Positions 16,918 to 25,273 of a stretch of 64,000 nt of DNA are shown here, piece by piece. The notes under the pieces were generated by a model that was not told the origin of the DNA, searched no databases, and saw nothing but the letters and a program-made list of their open reading frames with translations. Each line of letters begins with the position of its first letter. The first letter of the stretch is position 1. Both the position numbers and the translations under genes were made by a program. Origin of the DNA: Streptomyces sp. NRRL S-340 (GTDB lineage Bacteria > Actinomycetota > Actinomycetes > Streptomycetales > Streptomycetaceae); assembly GCF_000720185.1 (NCBI RefSeq), contig NZ_JOIY01000035.1, forward strand, positions 1-64,000, given 5' to 3'.

Positions 16918-17055
16918 ATGCGCCGTGTGACAGTGCAGAAGCCCCTGATGAGGAAGACGGACTCCCGCCGGATCCGCGAGGAGCCCGACGAGCGTCCCGC
17001 CGGCCGGCCCGAGGTCCGCAAAGACATCGCGCGCACCTGGTGGCCGGAGGGATGA
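16918..17055 (+). CDS. Small basic 45-residue protein of unknown function
   Basis: An ATG preceded by GAAGGAGG at seven-base spacing opens a 45-codon frame ending TGA. The product starts MRRVTVQKPLMRKTD, is rich in Arg, Glu and Pro, and ends ARTWWPEG with two adjacent tryptophans. The ribosome binding site and codon bias support real translation. I recall similar unnamed short proteins in other streptomycetes. No signal peptide, membrane helix or cysteine. It could be a regulatory small protein or a peptide precursor; the divergent neighbour is a methyltransferase. Confidence 0.65.
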   Translation: MRRVTVQKPLMRKTDSRRIREEPDERPAGRPEVRKDIARTWWPEG

Positions 17056-17230
17056 CCGCCCGGCCACGTCCCCGACGCGCCGGAAACCCCCTTCCGCCCG
17101 CCCCCGCGCACCCCGCGCGCACCCCCTGCCGCGCCCTCTGTCTGAGCGCAGTCTCAGCCCTCCCTTAACGCGACCATAAGGATCTCCCCGCACCGTCATC
17201 GACGGGCGGTCGCCCCGTTCTGCGGGGCTA

Positions 17231-17281
17231 GTTTCTGACCCACCCCACGGGATCCGTCCCGGTGTCGGCACCGTCAGAAAC
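17231..17281. promoter_or_regulatory. Inverted repeat upstream of the LPMO gene
   Basis: GTTTCTGAC (17231-17239) and GTCAGAAAC (17273-17281) are perfect 9-bp arms separated by 33 bp, ending 22 bp before the LPMO ATG. It may bind a regulator by looping or form a stem in the 5' untranslated RNA. It does not resemble the DasR site as I remember it. Confidence 0.45.
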
Positions 17282-17303
17282 GACCGTCGCGAGGAGTTCC
17301 TCC

Positions 17304-18374
17304 ATGCCCGCACGCCCCGCACGCCCCGGCCGCAAGGCCGCCACGCTCGCCGCCCTCGGTCTCGCGCCGCTCGCCCTGACGGCGCTCGCCGCCGCGCCCG
17401 CGTCCGCGCACGGCACGATGGGCGGGCCGGTCAGCCGGGTGTTCCAGTGCTACGCCGAAGGTCCGGAGAGCCCGAGGTCGGCGGCCTGCAAGGCGGCGGT
17501 CGCCGCCGGCGGCACCCAGGCCCTGTACGACTGGAACGGCGTCCGGATCGGCGACGTGAACGGCCGGCACCAGGCCCGGATCCCGGACGGCAAGCTGTGC
17601 AGCGCGAACGACCCCGAGTTCAAGGGCCTCGACCTGCCCCGCGCCGACTGGCCCGCGACCGCCGTGCGCGGCGGGGCGCACACCTTCGAGTACCGCGTGA
17701 CCGCACAGCACAGGGGCACCTTCACCGTGTACATCACCAAGCCCGGCTACGACCCGGCGAAGCCGCCCGCCTGGGCGGACCTTGACCTCGCGCACCCGGT
17801 GGCCACGGTCACCGACCCGGTGGCCTCCGGCGGCTTCTACACCTTCTCCGGCACCCTGCCCCAGCGCACCGGCAAGCAGCTGCTGTACACGGTGTGGCAG
17901 CGCTCGGACAGCCCCGAGGCGTTCTACTCCTGCTCGGACGTCACCTTCCCCGGGGGCGGGAGCGGCGCGGCGGCGCCGGGTGCCTCCGCCCCGGCGCCGC
18001 CGGCCTCCGCGCCGACCGAGCGGCAGATCGAGGGCGGCGCCGGCAGATCGACGGTCCGGCACGACGACCACCACGACCGGGAGACCACCGGCACCCGCAC
18101 CGGCGCCGGTGCCGCGACGGGCCCCGCGCCCGCCACCGGGAGCACCGTCCAGGGCACCCCGGGGAGCACCCCGCCGTCCGGCACGGCGGCCGGGACGGAC
18201 GCGGGTCCCCGCAGTCAGGCCGCGGTCGGGGGCGGGGGCGGGGGCCTCGCCGAGACCGGCGGCGGGAGCACCACCGCGTACGCGGTGGTCGGCGGTGCGG
18301 CCGCGCTGGCGGTCGGCTCCGCGGCGCTGCTCCTCTCCGTGCGGCGGCGCGCCGCCGCACGGCACGGCCGCTGA
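17304..18374 (+). CDS. Cell-wall-anchored lytic polysaccharide monooxygenase (AA10)
   Basis: A 356-residue secreted copper enzyme that oxidatively cleaves chitin or cellulose. The signal peptide (1-35, ending ASA) exposes His36 as the mature N-terminus, the first ligand of the histidine brace; His126 in GGAHTFEY is the second, and Phe207 near AFYSC the likely axial residue. After the catalytic domain (36-215) comes a Pro/Thr/Gly-rich linker, then LAETG at 315-319, a hydrophobic segment and an Arg-rich tail, which is a sortase E-type sorting signal. Most LPMOs are released, so wall attachment is notable. The ATG at 17304 follows GAGGAG. Confidence 0.93.
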   Translation: MPARPARPGRKAATLAALGLAPLALTALAAAPASAHGTMGGPVSRVFQCYAEGPESPRSAACKAAVAAGGTQALYDWNGVRIGDVNGRHQARIPDGKLCSANDPEFKGLDLPRADWPATAVRGGAHTFEYRVTAQHRGTFTVYITKPGYDPAKPPAWADLDLAHPVATVTDPVASGGFYTFSGTLPQRTGKQLLYTVWQRSDSPEAFYSCSDVTFPGGGSGAAAPGASAPAPPASAPTERQIEGGAGRSTVRHDDHHDRETTGTRTGAGAATGPAPATGSTVQGTPGSTPPSGTAAGTDAGPRSQAAVGGGGGGLAETGGGSTTAYAVVGGAAALAVGSAALLLSVRRRAAARHGR

Positions 18375-18390
18375 GGCGCGGGCGCGCGTA

Positions 18391-18429
18391 CCGGGGCCCG
18401 TCCGGCGGTCTCCACCGGACGGGCCCCGG
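18391..18429. terminator. Bidirectional terminator between convergent LPMO and lipase genes
   Basis: CCGGGGCCCGTCCGG (18391-18405) pairs perfectly with CCGGACGGGCCCCGG (18415-18429) around a 9-base loop. It lies 17 bp past the LPMO stop and 14 bp past the lipase stop. Confidence 0.9.
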
Positions 18430-18442
18430 CGTGCGCGGCGTG

Positions 18443-19315
18443 TCAGCTGAACACGGACGCGCAGGTGGTGGCGGTGGCGTGGGCGGGGTCGAGCGCGTTG
18501 GCCACCTCGTGGAAGGCGATGCGGTCGATCGTGCCGACTGCCACGTGCTCGGACAGGTCGAGCGGGCAGAGGTCCTGCAGCAGGACGTTGTGGACGTCGG
18601 AGCCGGTGAGGTACTGGGTCCGCCAGGGGGTGGCCACCTCGTCGTACTGGGTGGCGATCACCGTGTAGTGCACGCCGGGCACGGTGTCGCCGCCCGCGTT
18701 GAGCCGGGTGAGGAAGGCGGAGCCGGCGATCTGGTCGGCGAGGCCGGGGGTGGCCTCGGAGAGCAGGTCGCTCGCGCCGGGGAAGTACGGCAGCAGGTGG
18801 GTGAGGCCGCTGAGGGTGGTGCCGTGGCTGTCGGGCGCGACACCGACGAGGGCGTTCACCTTGGCCGCGCCGCCGAGGAACTTCAGGTAGTAGCGGGGCA
18901 TCATGCCGCCCTGCGAGTGGCCGACCAGGTCGGCCTTGGCGGCGCCGGTGGCGGCGAGCACCTTGTCGACGAAGGCGGACAGCTGCCCGGCCGACTTGTC
19001 GATGGGGCCGAGGCCGTTGAAGACCGGGACGCCGGGCAGTTGCCCGTAGTCGAGGGAGAAGACGCAGTATCCGCGGCTCTCCAGGTACGGGGCGAGGGTG
19101 AGCCAGTTGTCGACGGAGTTGCCGAAGGTGCCGTGGATCAGGACGACCGGGCGGGGATGGGCGGCCGAGGGCTTGCAGGCGTAGTCGTTCCAGCCGGTGC
19201 CCGGGGCGGCGGCGGTGCCGGACGCGGCGTGGGCCGTGGCGGCGGGGACGGTGGCGACGACCGTGGCCAGCAGCAGGGCGGCGAGGTGTCTCAGGGCGCG
19301 CCTGAAGGGCAGCAT
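18443..19315 (-). CDS. Secreted alpha/beta-hydrolase lipase
   Basis: A 290-residue extracellular lipase of the bacterial class 2 type. A signal peptide (about 1-30) precedes the mature domain. The oxyanion region VVLIHGTFGNS is at 57-67, the nucleophile Ser134 in GHSQG, a probable Asp225 in QYDEVATPW and His257 in LSEHVAV. Four cysteines suit two disulfides. It has its own promoter region (19316-19450), which includes a 14-bp palindrome, and converges on the LPMO gene. Confidence 0.93.
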   Translation of the reverse strand: MLPFRRALRHLAALLLATVVATVPAATAHAASGTAAAPGTGWNDYACKPSAAHPRPVVLIHGTFGNSVDNWLTLAPYLESRGYCVFSLDYGQLPGVPVFNGLGPIDKSAGQLSAFVDKVLAATGAAKADLVGHSQGGMMPRYYLKFLGGAAKVNALVGVAPDSHGTTLSGLTHLLPYFPGASDLLSEATPGLADQIAGSAFLTRLNAGGDTVPGVHYTVIATQYDEVATPWRTQYLTGSDVHNVLLQDLCPLDLSEHVAVGTIDRIAFHEVANALDPAHATATTCASVFS

Positions 19316-19362
19316 CGTGTGATCTCCTTGCGGCTCGAGGGAAGTGCGACGGCACTGAGCGC

Positions 19363-19378
19363 TGTGATCCGGATCACG
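19363..19378. promoter_or_regulatory. CRP-like palindrome upstream of the secreted lipase gene
   Basis: TGTGATCCGGATCACG contains a perfect 14-bp palindrome (19364-19377) and fits the TGTGA-N6-TCACA pattern of CRP-family proteins. It lies 49 bp upstream of the lipase start codon. The Streptomyces Crp motif as I remember it, GTG-N6-GNCAC, is missed at one position. Confidence 0.45.
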
Positions 19379-19500
19379 GGATGCTGTTCACTCGTCAAGT
19401 TACGGACGAGTAGACCCAGGGGGAAGTTACGCGTCAGTAAAGAATCCTCATGACGCCCGGCCGGCCAACGAGCCACCATGAGGGGTTTCCTGACGGACCA

Positions 19501-19947
19501 TCACCAAGTGGGGCGAACGGGGCCGTGCGGCGCGAGCCGCGTCAGCCGCTCCCCCAGCGCGCGCACCTCGCCCTCACCGAGCACCGCGGCCCATCCCCGC
19601 ACGGCCTCCGCGGCGGACTCCTCCGCCGCCCGGGTGCAGGCCCGGCCGAGCGCGGTCAGCACGACCAGCCGGGCACGCGCGTCACCGGGGTGCGGCCGGC
19701 GCTCGGCGTACCCCTTGCGCACGATCTCGTCGACGAGCTGGCTGGCCGCCTGCTTGGTGACCCCGAGGTGGGCCGCCAGCTCGGTGACGGTCGCGCCGTC
19801 CGGCGCCAGCCGCGCGAACGCGAAACCGTGCGCGGGCCTGAGCCCCTCGAAGCCCCGGGCGACGACACCGTCATGGATGCGCTGCGTCAGACCGCCGGCA
19901 ACGGCGAGCAGGGCGGCGGAGAGGGCCATGGCCTCGGAGTTCTGCAC
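19501..19947 (-). CDS. MarR family regulator
   Basis: A 148-residue protein with the MarR winged helix at about 35-105: TVTELAAHLGVTKQAASQLV then the wing YAERRPHPGDARARLVVLT. It is divergent from the cupin gene at 20056, and the 108-bp gap contains a perfect 18-bp palindrome 17 bp upstream of its start, so autoregulation and control of the cupin gene are likely. No cysteine near the N-terminus suggests redox sensing; the ligand is unknown. Confidence 0.92.
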   Translation of the reverse strand: MQNSEAMALSAALLAVAGGLTQRIHDGVVARGFEGLRPAHGFAFARLAPDGATVTELAAHLGVTKQAASQLVDEIVRKGYAERRPHPGDARARLVVLTALGRACTRAAEESAAEAVRGWAAVLGEGEVRALGERLTRLAPHGPVRPTW

Positions 19948-19964
19948 AGGGCCATTGAAACACC

Positions 19965-20025
19965 CTTGACCAATCGGTCAAGTTGCTTGACCATAAATCC
20001 GGAGCACTTGGTCAACCAGCTTGAC
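19965..20025. promoter_or_regulatory. MarR operators between the MarR and cupin genes
   Basis: CTTGACCAATCGGTCAAG (19965-19982) is a perfect palindrome with 7-bp arms and a 4-bp centre. A weaker copy, GTCAACCAGCTTGAC (20011-20025), has 5-bp arms, and single CTTGACC and GGTCAA half-sites lie between. One site would cover each divergent promoter. Confidence 0.75.
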
Positions 20026-20055
20026 TACTTACCCGACTTCCCCGAGGAGGCCCCC

Positions 20056-20430
20056 ATGCCCGTCGTCCGCGCGTCCGAAGCCGTCACCCATGAGATCCAC
20101 GGCGCCCGTTTCGTCTCGTACGCCACCCCGCTCACCGGCGCCCGTGAACTGTGCGCCTGGCGTGGTGAGATCCCGGCCGGCACCCGGGCGCCCGCCCACA
20201 CCGTCACCCACGAGGAGATCTTCCACCTGCTCGACGGCGAACTCCTGATGACGCTCGACGAGTGCACCGAGCGCGTGACCGCGGGTGACACGGTGATCAT
20301 CAACCCCGGTGCGACGCTCACCGTGGAGAACCCCACGGACCGCACCGCCGTCTCCTGGGTCACCACCTCGATCGGTCTGCGGGCCCACCTGGCGGACGGC
20401 ACCGTGCTCACCCCGCCGTGGGCCAACTGA
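20056..20430 (+). CDS. Small cupin-domain protein
   Basis: A 124-residue protein, essentially a single cupin barrel. Motif 1 includes HTVTHEEIFHLLDGE, with His and Glu in metal-ligand positions, and motif 2 GDTVIINPGATLTVEN. Such minimal cupins include metal-dependent isomerases and dioxygenases as well as sensors; the substrate is unknown. The ATG follows GAGGAGG. Divergence from the MarR gene with shared operators suggests that expression is induced by a MarR ligand. Confidence 0.9.
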   Translation: MPVVRASEAVTHEIHGARFVSYATPLTGARELCAWRGEIPAGTRAPAHTVTHEEIFHLLDGELLMTLDECTERVTAGDTVIINPGATLTVENPTDRTAVSWVTTSIGLRAHLADGTVLTPPWAN

Positions 20431-20445
20431 CCGCGCTCGCCGGGG

Positions 20446-21420
20446 TTACGCGGCCAGCGTCCCCGGGATCACCGCCCGGGGCCCGAACCTGGCCCGCGCG
20501 CGGTCCGCGACCTCCTCGATACGGCGGAGCTTCTCGTCGGCGGGGTCGAAGGTGAGCTGGTGGGAGGCGTGTTCGGCGGGGGTCAGGCCCTCGGCGCGCA
20601 GGGCGAGCGCGCGGACCCGGGCGCGCTGGAGCCCCAGGGTCTCGTAGAGGCCGTAGGCGGCCCCGGTCAGCGTCGCCGAGTGGGCGGTGGGTTCCGCCAG
20701 CGTGCGCGTGCGGACGATCGCGGAGCGGTCGGCGTGGCGCACGGTGAGGGTCAGGGTGCGGCACACCTTGTCGAGGGCGCGCAGCCGGGCCCCCAGGTCC
20801 CCGGCGGCCGACAGCAGCGCGGCGCGGTGCCGGCCGGGGTCGAGTTCGTCGCGGTCGAAGAGGCGTTCCGCGGCCAGGGACCTGGAGACGGCGTTGGGGA
20901 CGACCCGGCCGCGGTCCACACCGCTCGCCCTCTCGCGCAGTTCGCGGGCCGCCTTGGCGCCGATCAGCCGCTGGAGCGTCGACAGGGGCGCGGCGGCGAC
21001 CAGGCCCAGGGTGTCCAGTCCGTACTCGCCCAGGGTGCGGGCGGTCGCCGCGCCGACGCCGGGCAGCGCGGTGACGGGCAGACCGGCGAGGAACTCCGCG
21101 ACGGCGGCCGGTTCGGCGGGGACTGCGCAGGTCAGTCCCGGCCGGGCGGCACGCAGGGCCACTCGGGCCAGCATCGGGCCCGGCCCGGCGCCGATCACGC
21201 AGTCCACGCCGAACCGCGCCAGCGCCCGGACCCGGATCACCGACGCCAGCTCGACCGCGTCGCGCCCGAAGTAGCGTTCGGCGCCCCGCAGGTCGGCCAG
21301 CGCCCCGTCGGGCGGCAGCGCCTCGACCACCGGGGTGAACTCCTCCAGCAGCCCGAGCAGCCCGGGCAGGGCCGCCTCGTACATCGGCGGCAGCTGGAAA
21401 CGTACGCAGAGAATGGTCAT
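20446..21420 (-). CDS. ImuB-like Y-family polymerase homologue, catalytic residues degenerate
   Basis: A 324-residue Y-family protein whose start overlaps the dnaE2 stop (ATGA). The family palm start, normally VDMD, reads CVRF at 5-8, and the usual D-E pair reads P-D-G at 37-39, so at least two of the three catalytic acidic residues are missing. The helix-hairpin-helix region (LPGVGAATARTLGEYGLDTLG) and the little-finger domain are intact, and QLTF near the C-terminus resembles a sliding-clamp motif. This pattern fits ImuB, a non-catalytic scaffold bringing DnaE2 to damaged DNA. In databases it is usually called a DNA polymerase Y family protein. Confidence 0.85.
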   Translation of the reverse strand: MTILCVRFQLPPMYEAALPGLLGLLEEFTPVVEALPPDGALADLRGAERYFGRDAVELASVIRVRALARFGVDCVIGAGPGPMLARVALRAARPGLTCAVPAEPAAVAEFLAGLPVTALPGVGAATARTLGEYGLDTLGLVAAAPLSTLQRLIGAKAARELRERASGVDRGRVVPNAVSRSLAAERLFDRDELDPGRHRAALLSAAGDLGARLRALDKVCRTLTLTVRHADRSAIVRTRTLAEPTAHSATLTGAAYGLYETLGLQRARVRALALRAEGLTPAEHASHQLTFDPADEKLRRIEEVADRARARFGPRAVIPGTLAA

Positions 21421-24400
21421 CCCGCGCTCCCTGGACTCTGGTGCCACAACTTCCTTCCGCTCGCGGGCCCTTCGCCCGCCGGGCGCAGATCCGCCCATGG
21501 GTTCATCTCGTAGCCGGTGGACATCCGGATACGGCGGTCGCGGGCGGCCTCCATCGGGTCCGGCGCCGCGGACCCGGTGGGCGCGGGCCGGCCGTCCGAG
21601 CCGGCGAGCCGCGCCCGCCGCGTACCGTCACCGCCGCCCCGCCCCCTGCCGTCACCGTCTTCCGGAGCGCCGGCCGCCGGGCCGCCCTCCGCCGCGCCGC
21701 CGGGACCGGCCAGCCGGGCCGCCACCTGGTCCAGGCCGCCCTCGGCGCGCAGTCCGGCCAGTTCGGCGAGGTTCCAGGCGGCGGCGCCCACCACGCTGAG
21801 GCTGTGCGGGCCGCGCCGCTGCACCACTCCGCGCACCAGCAGCAGCCAGGAGTGGAAGACGGTGTGCGCGCAGGCGTCGTGGGAGTCGTCGAAGAAGGCG
21901 AGGTCGACCAGGCCGGTGCCGTCGTCCAGCGTGGTGAAGATGACCCGCTTGCCGGACCGGACCGGCGGAGTCTGGGTGGCGGCCTTGGCGCCCGCGACCA
22001 GCACCGTCTCGCCGTGCCGTGCCGTGCGCAGCCGGCGGGCGCAGACCACGCCCAGTTCGTCGAGGAACGTCCGGTGGTCGTCCATGAGGTTGCGCGAGGC
22101 GTCCATGGACAGCACGCCCAGTTCGGCGCTGAGCTTCTCGGCCTCGGACAGGTCGGGCAGCCCGGCCGCGGCCGTCTTCCGGCCGCCGGACAGGGGCAGC
22201 TGGCCCCCGCCCGCGCCCCGGGCGCCGCGGTGCAGCTCGGTCAGGTGCAGTTGCAGGTCGCGGCGGTTGGCGCCGAACGCGTCGAGTGCGCCCACCTGGG
22301 CGAGCCGGGCGGCGACCGGACGGCTCGGCCGGGCCCGTTCCCAGAAGTCGAGCAGGGAGGCGTACGGCTGCCCGTCCGCGATCCGCGCCGCCTCGGCCTC
22401 GCTGATGCCGTGGACGTCGGACAGCGCCAGCCGCAGCCCCCACGCCCCGGGCCCCGGGGGCCTCCCGGACCCCTTCGACTCAGACACCAGTTCGATACGG
22501 TGAGCGACTCCCGACCGGTTCACGTCCAGCGGCAGGATCGGCACCCCGCGCCGCCGCGCGTCCGCCAGCAGCAGCCGCTTCGGATACATTCCGGGGTCAT
22601 GGGTGAGCAACCCGGCGTAGAAGGCGGCCGGGTGATGGGCCTTCAGCCACGCCGACTGGTACGTCGGCACGGCGAAGGCCACCGCGTGCGCCTTGCAGAA
22701 ACCGTACGACCCGAACGCCTCCACGATCTCCCAGGTGCGCTGAATCGTTTCCGCGTCGTACCCCTTCGCCGCCGCGTGCTGCGCGAACCACACCCTGATC
22801 CGGCCCTGCGACTCCGGGTCGGAAAGCCCGCGCCGCACCCGGTCCGCCTCGTCGCGCCCGCAGCCGGTCATGAGGTGCACGATGTGGATGATCTGCTCGT
22901 GGAAGACGACGACCCCGTACGTCTCCCGCAGCGGCTCCGCCAGGTCGGGGTGCGGGTAGCGGGCGGGCGCCCGCCCGTGCCGCGCCTCGATGAACGGCCG
23001 CACCATGTCGGCGGCGACCGGACCGGGCCTGAAGAGCGAGATGTCGACCACGAGATCGTGGAAGGTGGCCGGCTGGAGCCGCCCCACCAGGTCGCGCTGG
23101 CCCGGGGACTCGATCTGGAAGCAGCCCAGCGTCTCGGCGGAGCGGATGAGCCGGTACGTCGCCGGGTCGCCCTGCGGCACGGAGTCCAGGTCGACCCGCT
23201 CCCCCGTCGCCCGCTCCACCTCCGCGACCGCGTGCGCCATCGCCGACTGCATCCGCACCCCCAGCACGTCCAGCTTGAGCAGCCCGAGGTCCTCCACGTC
23301 GTCCTTGTCGAACTGGGACATGGGCAGGCCCTCGCCGCTGGTCGGCACGACCGGCGTACGGGCGAGCAGGGAGGCGTCCGACAGCAGCACCCCGCACGGG
23401 TGCATGGCGACCCCGCGCGGCAGGGCGTCCAGGGCCTCGACCAGCTCCCACAGCCTGCCGTACTTCTCCTTCTCCCCCGCCAGCGCCCTCAGCTCGGGCA
23501 GTTCCGCCAGGGCCGCGCGGGCGTCGCGGGCGCGGATGTGCGGGAAGGACTTGGCGACGCGGTCGATCTCGGCGGGGTCCATGGACAGGGCCGCGCCCAC
23601 GTCCCGGATCGCATGCCGGACGCGGTACGTCTCCGGCATGGCGACGGTCGCCACCCGCTCGGTGCCGAACCGGCCGATGATCTGCCGGTAGACCTCCAGC
23701 CGGCGCGCGGACTCCACGTCGATGTCGATGTCGGGCAGGACGAACCGCCGCCTGGACAGGAAGCGCTCCATCAGCAGCCCGTGCTCGACCGGGTCGGCGT
23801 GGGCGATGCCGAGCAGGTGGTTGACGAGGGAGCCCGCGCCGGAGCCGCGCGCGGCGACCCTGATGCCCGTCTTCCGTACGTCGTCGACCACTTGGGCGAC
23901 GGTGAGGAAGTAGGAGGCGAAGCCGTGGTGGGCGATGACGTCCAGCTCTTCGTGCATCCGCTCCCAGTAGGCGCGCCGGCCGGCGTAGCCGCGCAGCACC
24001 ATGCCGGCCGCCGCCCGGGAGGCCAGCGTGCGCTGGGCGGTGCGGCGGGCGGCGCCGACCAGGTGCGGCTCGGGGAAGTGGACGGTGCCCATGCCGAGGT
24101 CGTCCTCCGGGTCGACCAGGCACTCGGCGGCCGTGGCCCGCGTCTGCTCCAGCAGCCGGTGGGCGGCCTCGCGCCGGAAGCCCGCGGCCTCGACGATCCG
24201 CTCGGCCGCGTGCAGCATCGCGCCGGGGTCCTTCAGCCAGGCCTCACCCGAGTCCAGTTCCCTGGTGGCGCCGACGGGGACCAGCCGGCGGGCCGCGTCC
24301 AGGACGTCGGCGACCGGGCCCTGCCCGGGGTCGGCGTAGCGGACGGCGTTGCTGAGCACGGGCCGGATCCGCTGCTCGGCGGCGAAGCCGACGGTGCGGG

Positions 24401-25118
24401 CGGCCAGCCGCAGGGAACCGGGGCCGGTGCCCGTGCGGCCGTGCCAGAGGGCCTCCAGGCGCAGGGCGTCGCCGTAGACCTCGCGCCAGGGGACGAGGAG
24501 GCGCGCGGCCCGGTCGGGGCGGCCCGCGGCCAGCGCCCGGCCGACGTCGGAGCCGGGGCCGAGCAGCACGGTCAGGCCGTCGGCGTGGTTGTCGGGCCAG
24601 GGCAGGACCGGGGTGCCGGGGCGGGTGTGGGCGGCGGTGACCAGGCGGCACAGGTCGGCCCAGCCGCGGGCGCCGTCCCGGGCGAGGAAGGTGACGCGCG
24701 GGGCCGACTCGTCGATGAAGGCACCGCCGCGCACCGGCGTGCGGCGCCGCTGCGGCCGCCCGGGGCCGCCGTCGCGTACGAGCCCGCCGTCCCGTACGGA
24801 CCCGTCGCCCCCCGCGGGAGCGCCGCCCCGCCCGGCGCCCTCGCCCCGCGCCGTGAAGGCGCCGGGGTGCGCGCGGGGGCGGTCCGGGCGGACGCGCTCG
24901 GGTTCGTCCACCGCCAGTTCCGTGCCGAACAGCGGGCGGATGCCCGCCGCCGCGCAGGCCTTGGCGAAGCGGACGGTACCGGCGAGGGTGTCGCGGTCGG
25001 TGAGGGCGAGCGCGTCCATGCCCCGCTCGGCGGCGCGCTCGGCCAGCCGCTCCGGGTGCGAGGCGCCGTAGCGCAGGGAGAACCCGGAGACGGTGTGCAG
25101 ATGCGTGAAGCCCGGCAC
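21417..25118 (-). CDS. dnaE2: Error-prone DNA polymerase III alpha subunit DnaE2
   Basis: A 1,233-residue replicative-type polymerase used for translesion synthesis and damage-induced mutagenesis. An N-terminal PHP domain begins FTHLHTVSGFSLRYGASHPE. The palm carries the catalytic PDIDIDVES near residue 460, and the fingers, tandem HhH and OB domain (KRVIFTTLDDGTGLVDLAFF) follow. An Arg/Gly/Pro-rich insert of about 50 residues lies near residues 80-130. The GTG at 25118 has GGGAGG five bases upstream and gives the family start PGFTHLH; a GTG at 25133 is the alternative. A LexA-type box lies 40 bp upstream, and the ImuB-like gene overlaps downstream. Confidence 0.95.
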   Translation of the reverse strand: MPGFTHLHTVSGFSLRYGASHPERLAERAAERGMDALALTDRDTLAGTVRFAKACAAAGIRPLFGTELAVDEPERVRPDRPRAHPGAFTARGEGAGRGGAPAGGDGSVRDGGLVRDGGPGRPQRRRTPVRGGAFIDESAPRVTFLARDGARGWADLCRLVTAAHTRPGTPVLPWPDNHADGLTVLLGPGSDVGRALAAGRPDRAARLLVPWREVYGDALRLEALWHGRTGTGPGSLRLAARTVGFAAEQRIRPVLSNAVRYADPGQGPVADVLDAARRLVPVGATRELDSGEAWLKDPGAMLHAAERIVEAAGFRREAAHRLLEQTRATAAECLVDPEDDLGMGTVHFPEPHLVGAARRTAQRTLASRAAAGMVLRGYAGRRAYWERMHEELDVIAHHGFASYFLTVAQVVDDVRKTGIRVAARGSGAGSLVNHLLGIAHADPVEHGLLMERFLSRRRFVLPDIDIDVESARRLEVYRQIIGRFGTERVATVAMPETYRVRHAIRDVGAALSMDPAEIDRVAKSFPHIRARDARAALAELPELRALAGEKEKYGRLWELVEALDALPRGVAMHPCGVLLSDASLLARTPVVPTSGEGLPMSQFDKDDVEDLGLLKLDVLGVRMQSAMAHAVAEVERATGERVDLDSVPQGDPATYRLIRSAETLGCFQIESPGQRDLVGRLQPATFHDLVVDISLFRPGPVAADMVRPFIEARHGRAPARYPHPDLAEPLRETYGVVVFHEQIIHIVHLMTGCGRDEADRVRRGLSDPESQGRIRVWFAQHAAAKGYDAETIQRTWEIVEAFGSYGFCKAHAVAFAVPTYQSAWLKAHHPAAFYAGLLTHDPGMYPKRLLLADARRRGVPILPLDVNRSGVAHRIELVSESKGSGRPPGPGAWGLRLALSDVHGISEAEAARIADGQPYASLLDFWERARPSRPVAARLAQVGALDAFGANRRDLQLHLTELHRGARGAGGGQLPLSGGRKTAAAGLPDLSEAEKLSAELGVLSMDASRNLMDDHRTFLDELGVVCARRLRTARHGETVLVAGAKAATQTPPVRSGKRVIFTTLDDGTGLVDLAFFDDSHDACAHTVFHSWLLLVRGVVQRRGPHSLSVVGAAAWNLAELAGLRAEGGLDQVAARLAGPGGAAEGGPAAGAPEDGDGRGRGGGDGTRRARLAGSDGRPAPTGSAAPDPMEAARDRRIRMSTGYEMNPWADLRPAGEGPASGRKLWHQSPGSAG

Positions 25119-25157
25119 ACGCACCTCCCGCACTCGTGAGCCCGCACGAACAGACTC

Positions 25158-25171
25158 TCGAACATCAGTTC
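25158..25171. promoter_or_regulatory. LexA/SOS box upstream of dnaE2
   Basis: TCGAACATCAGTTC matches the Gram-positive LexA pattern CGAAC-N4-GTTC. On the minus strand it overlaps a plausible promoter (TTGGTT about 25195, TAGTGA about 25173) 40 bp before the dnaE2 start. The cassette is therefore probably DNA-damage inducible. Confidence 0.7.
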
Positions 25172-25273
25172 ACTACTCTCCCTCCACCATAAACCAATTT
25201 CCGAACGTGTGTGCGACATCCGTTCGGGCGCGTCCCACCTGCGCAAACGCCCGCCGCCACGCAGCGTGAGGAC

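Noticed and set aside
21441-25139. A 1,232-codon plus-strand open frame opposite dnaE2
   Set aside because: It is the antisense shadow of dnaE2 in GC-rich DNA. Its translation is Arg/Gly/Pro/His-rich without domains, whereas the minus strand encodes a full polymerase.
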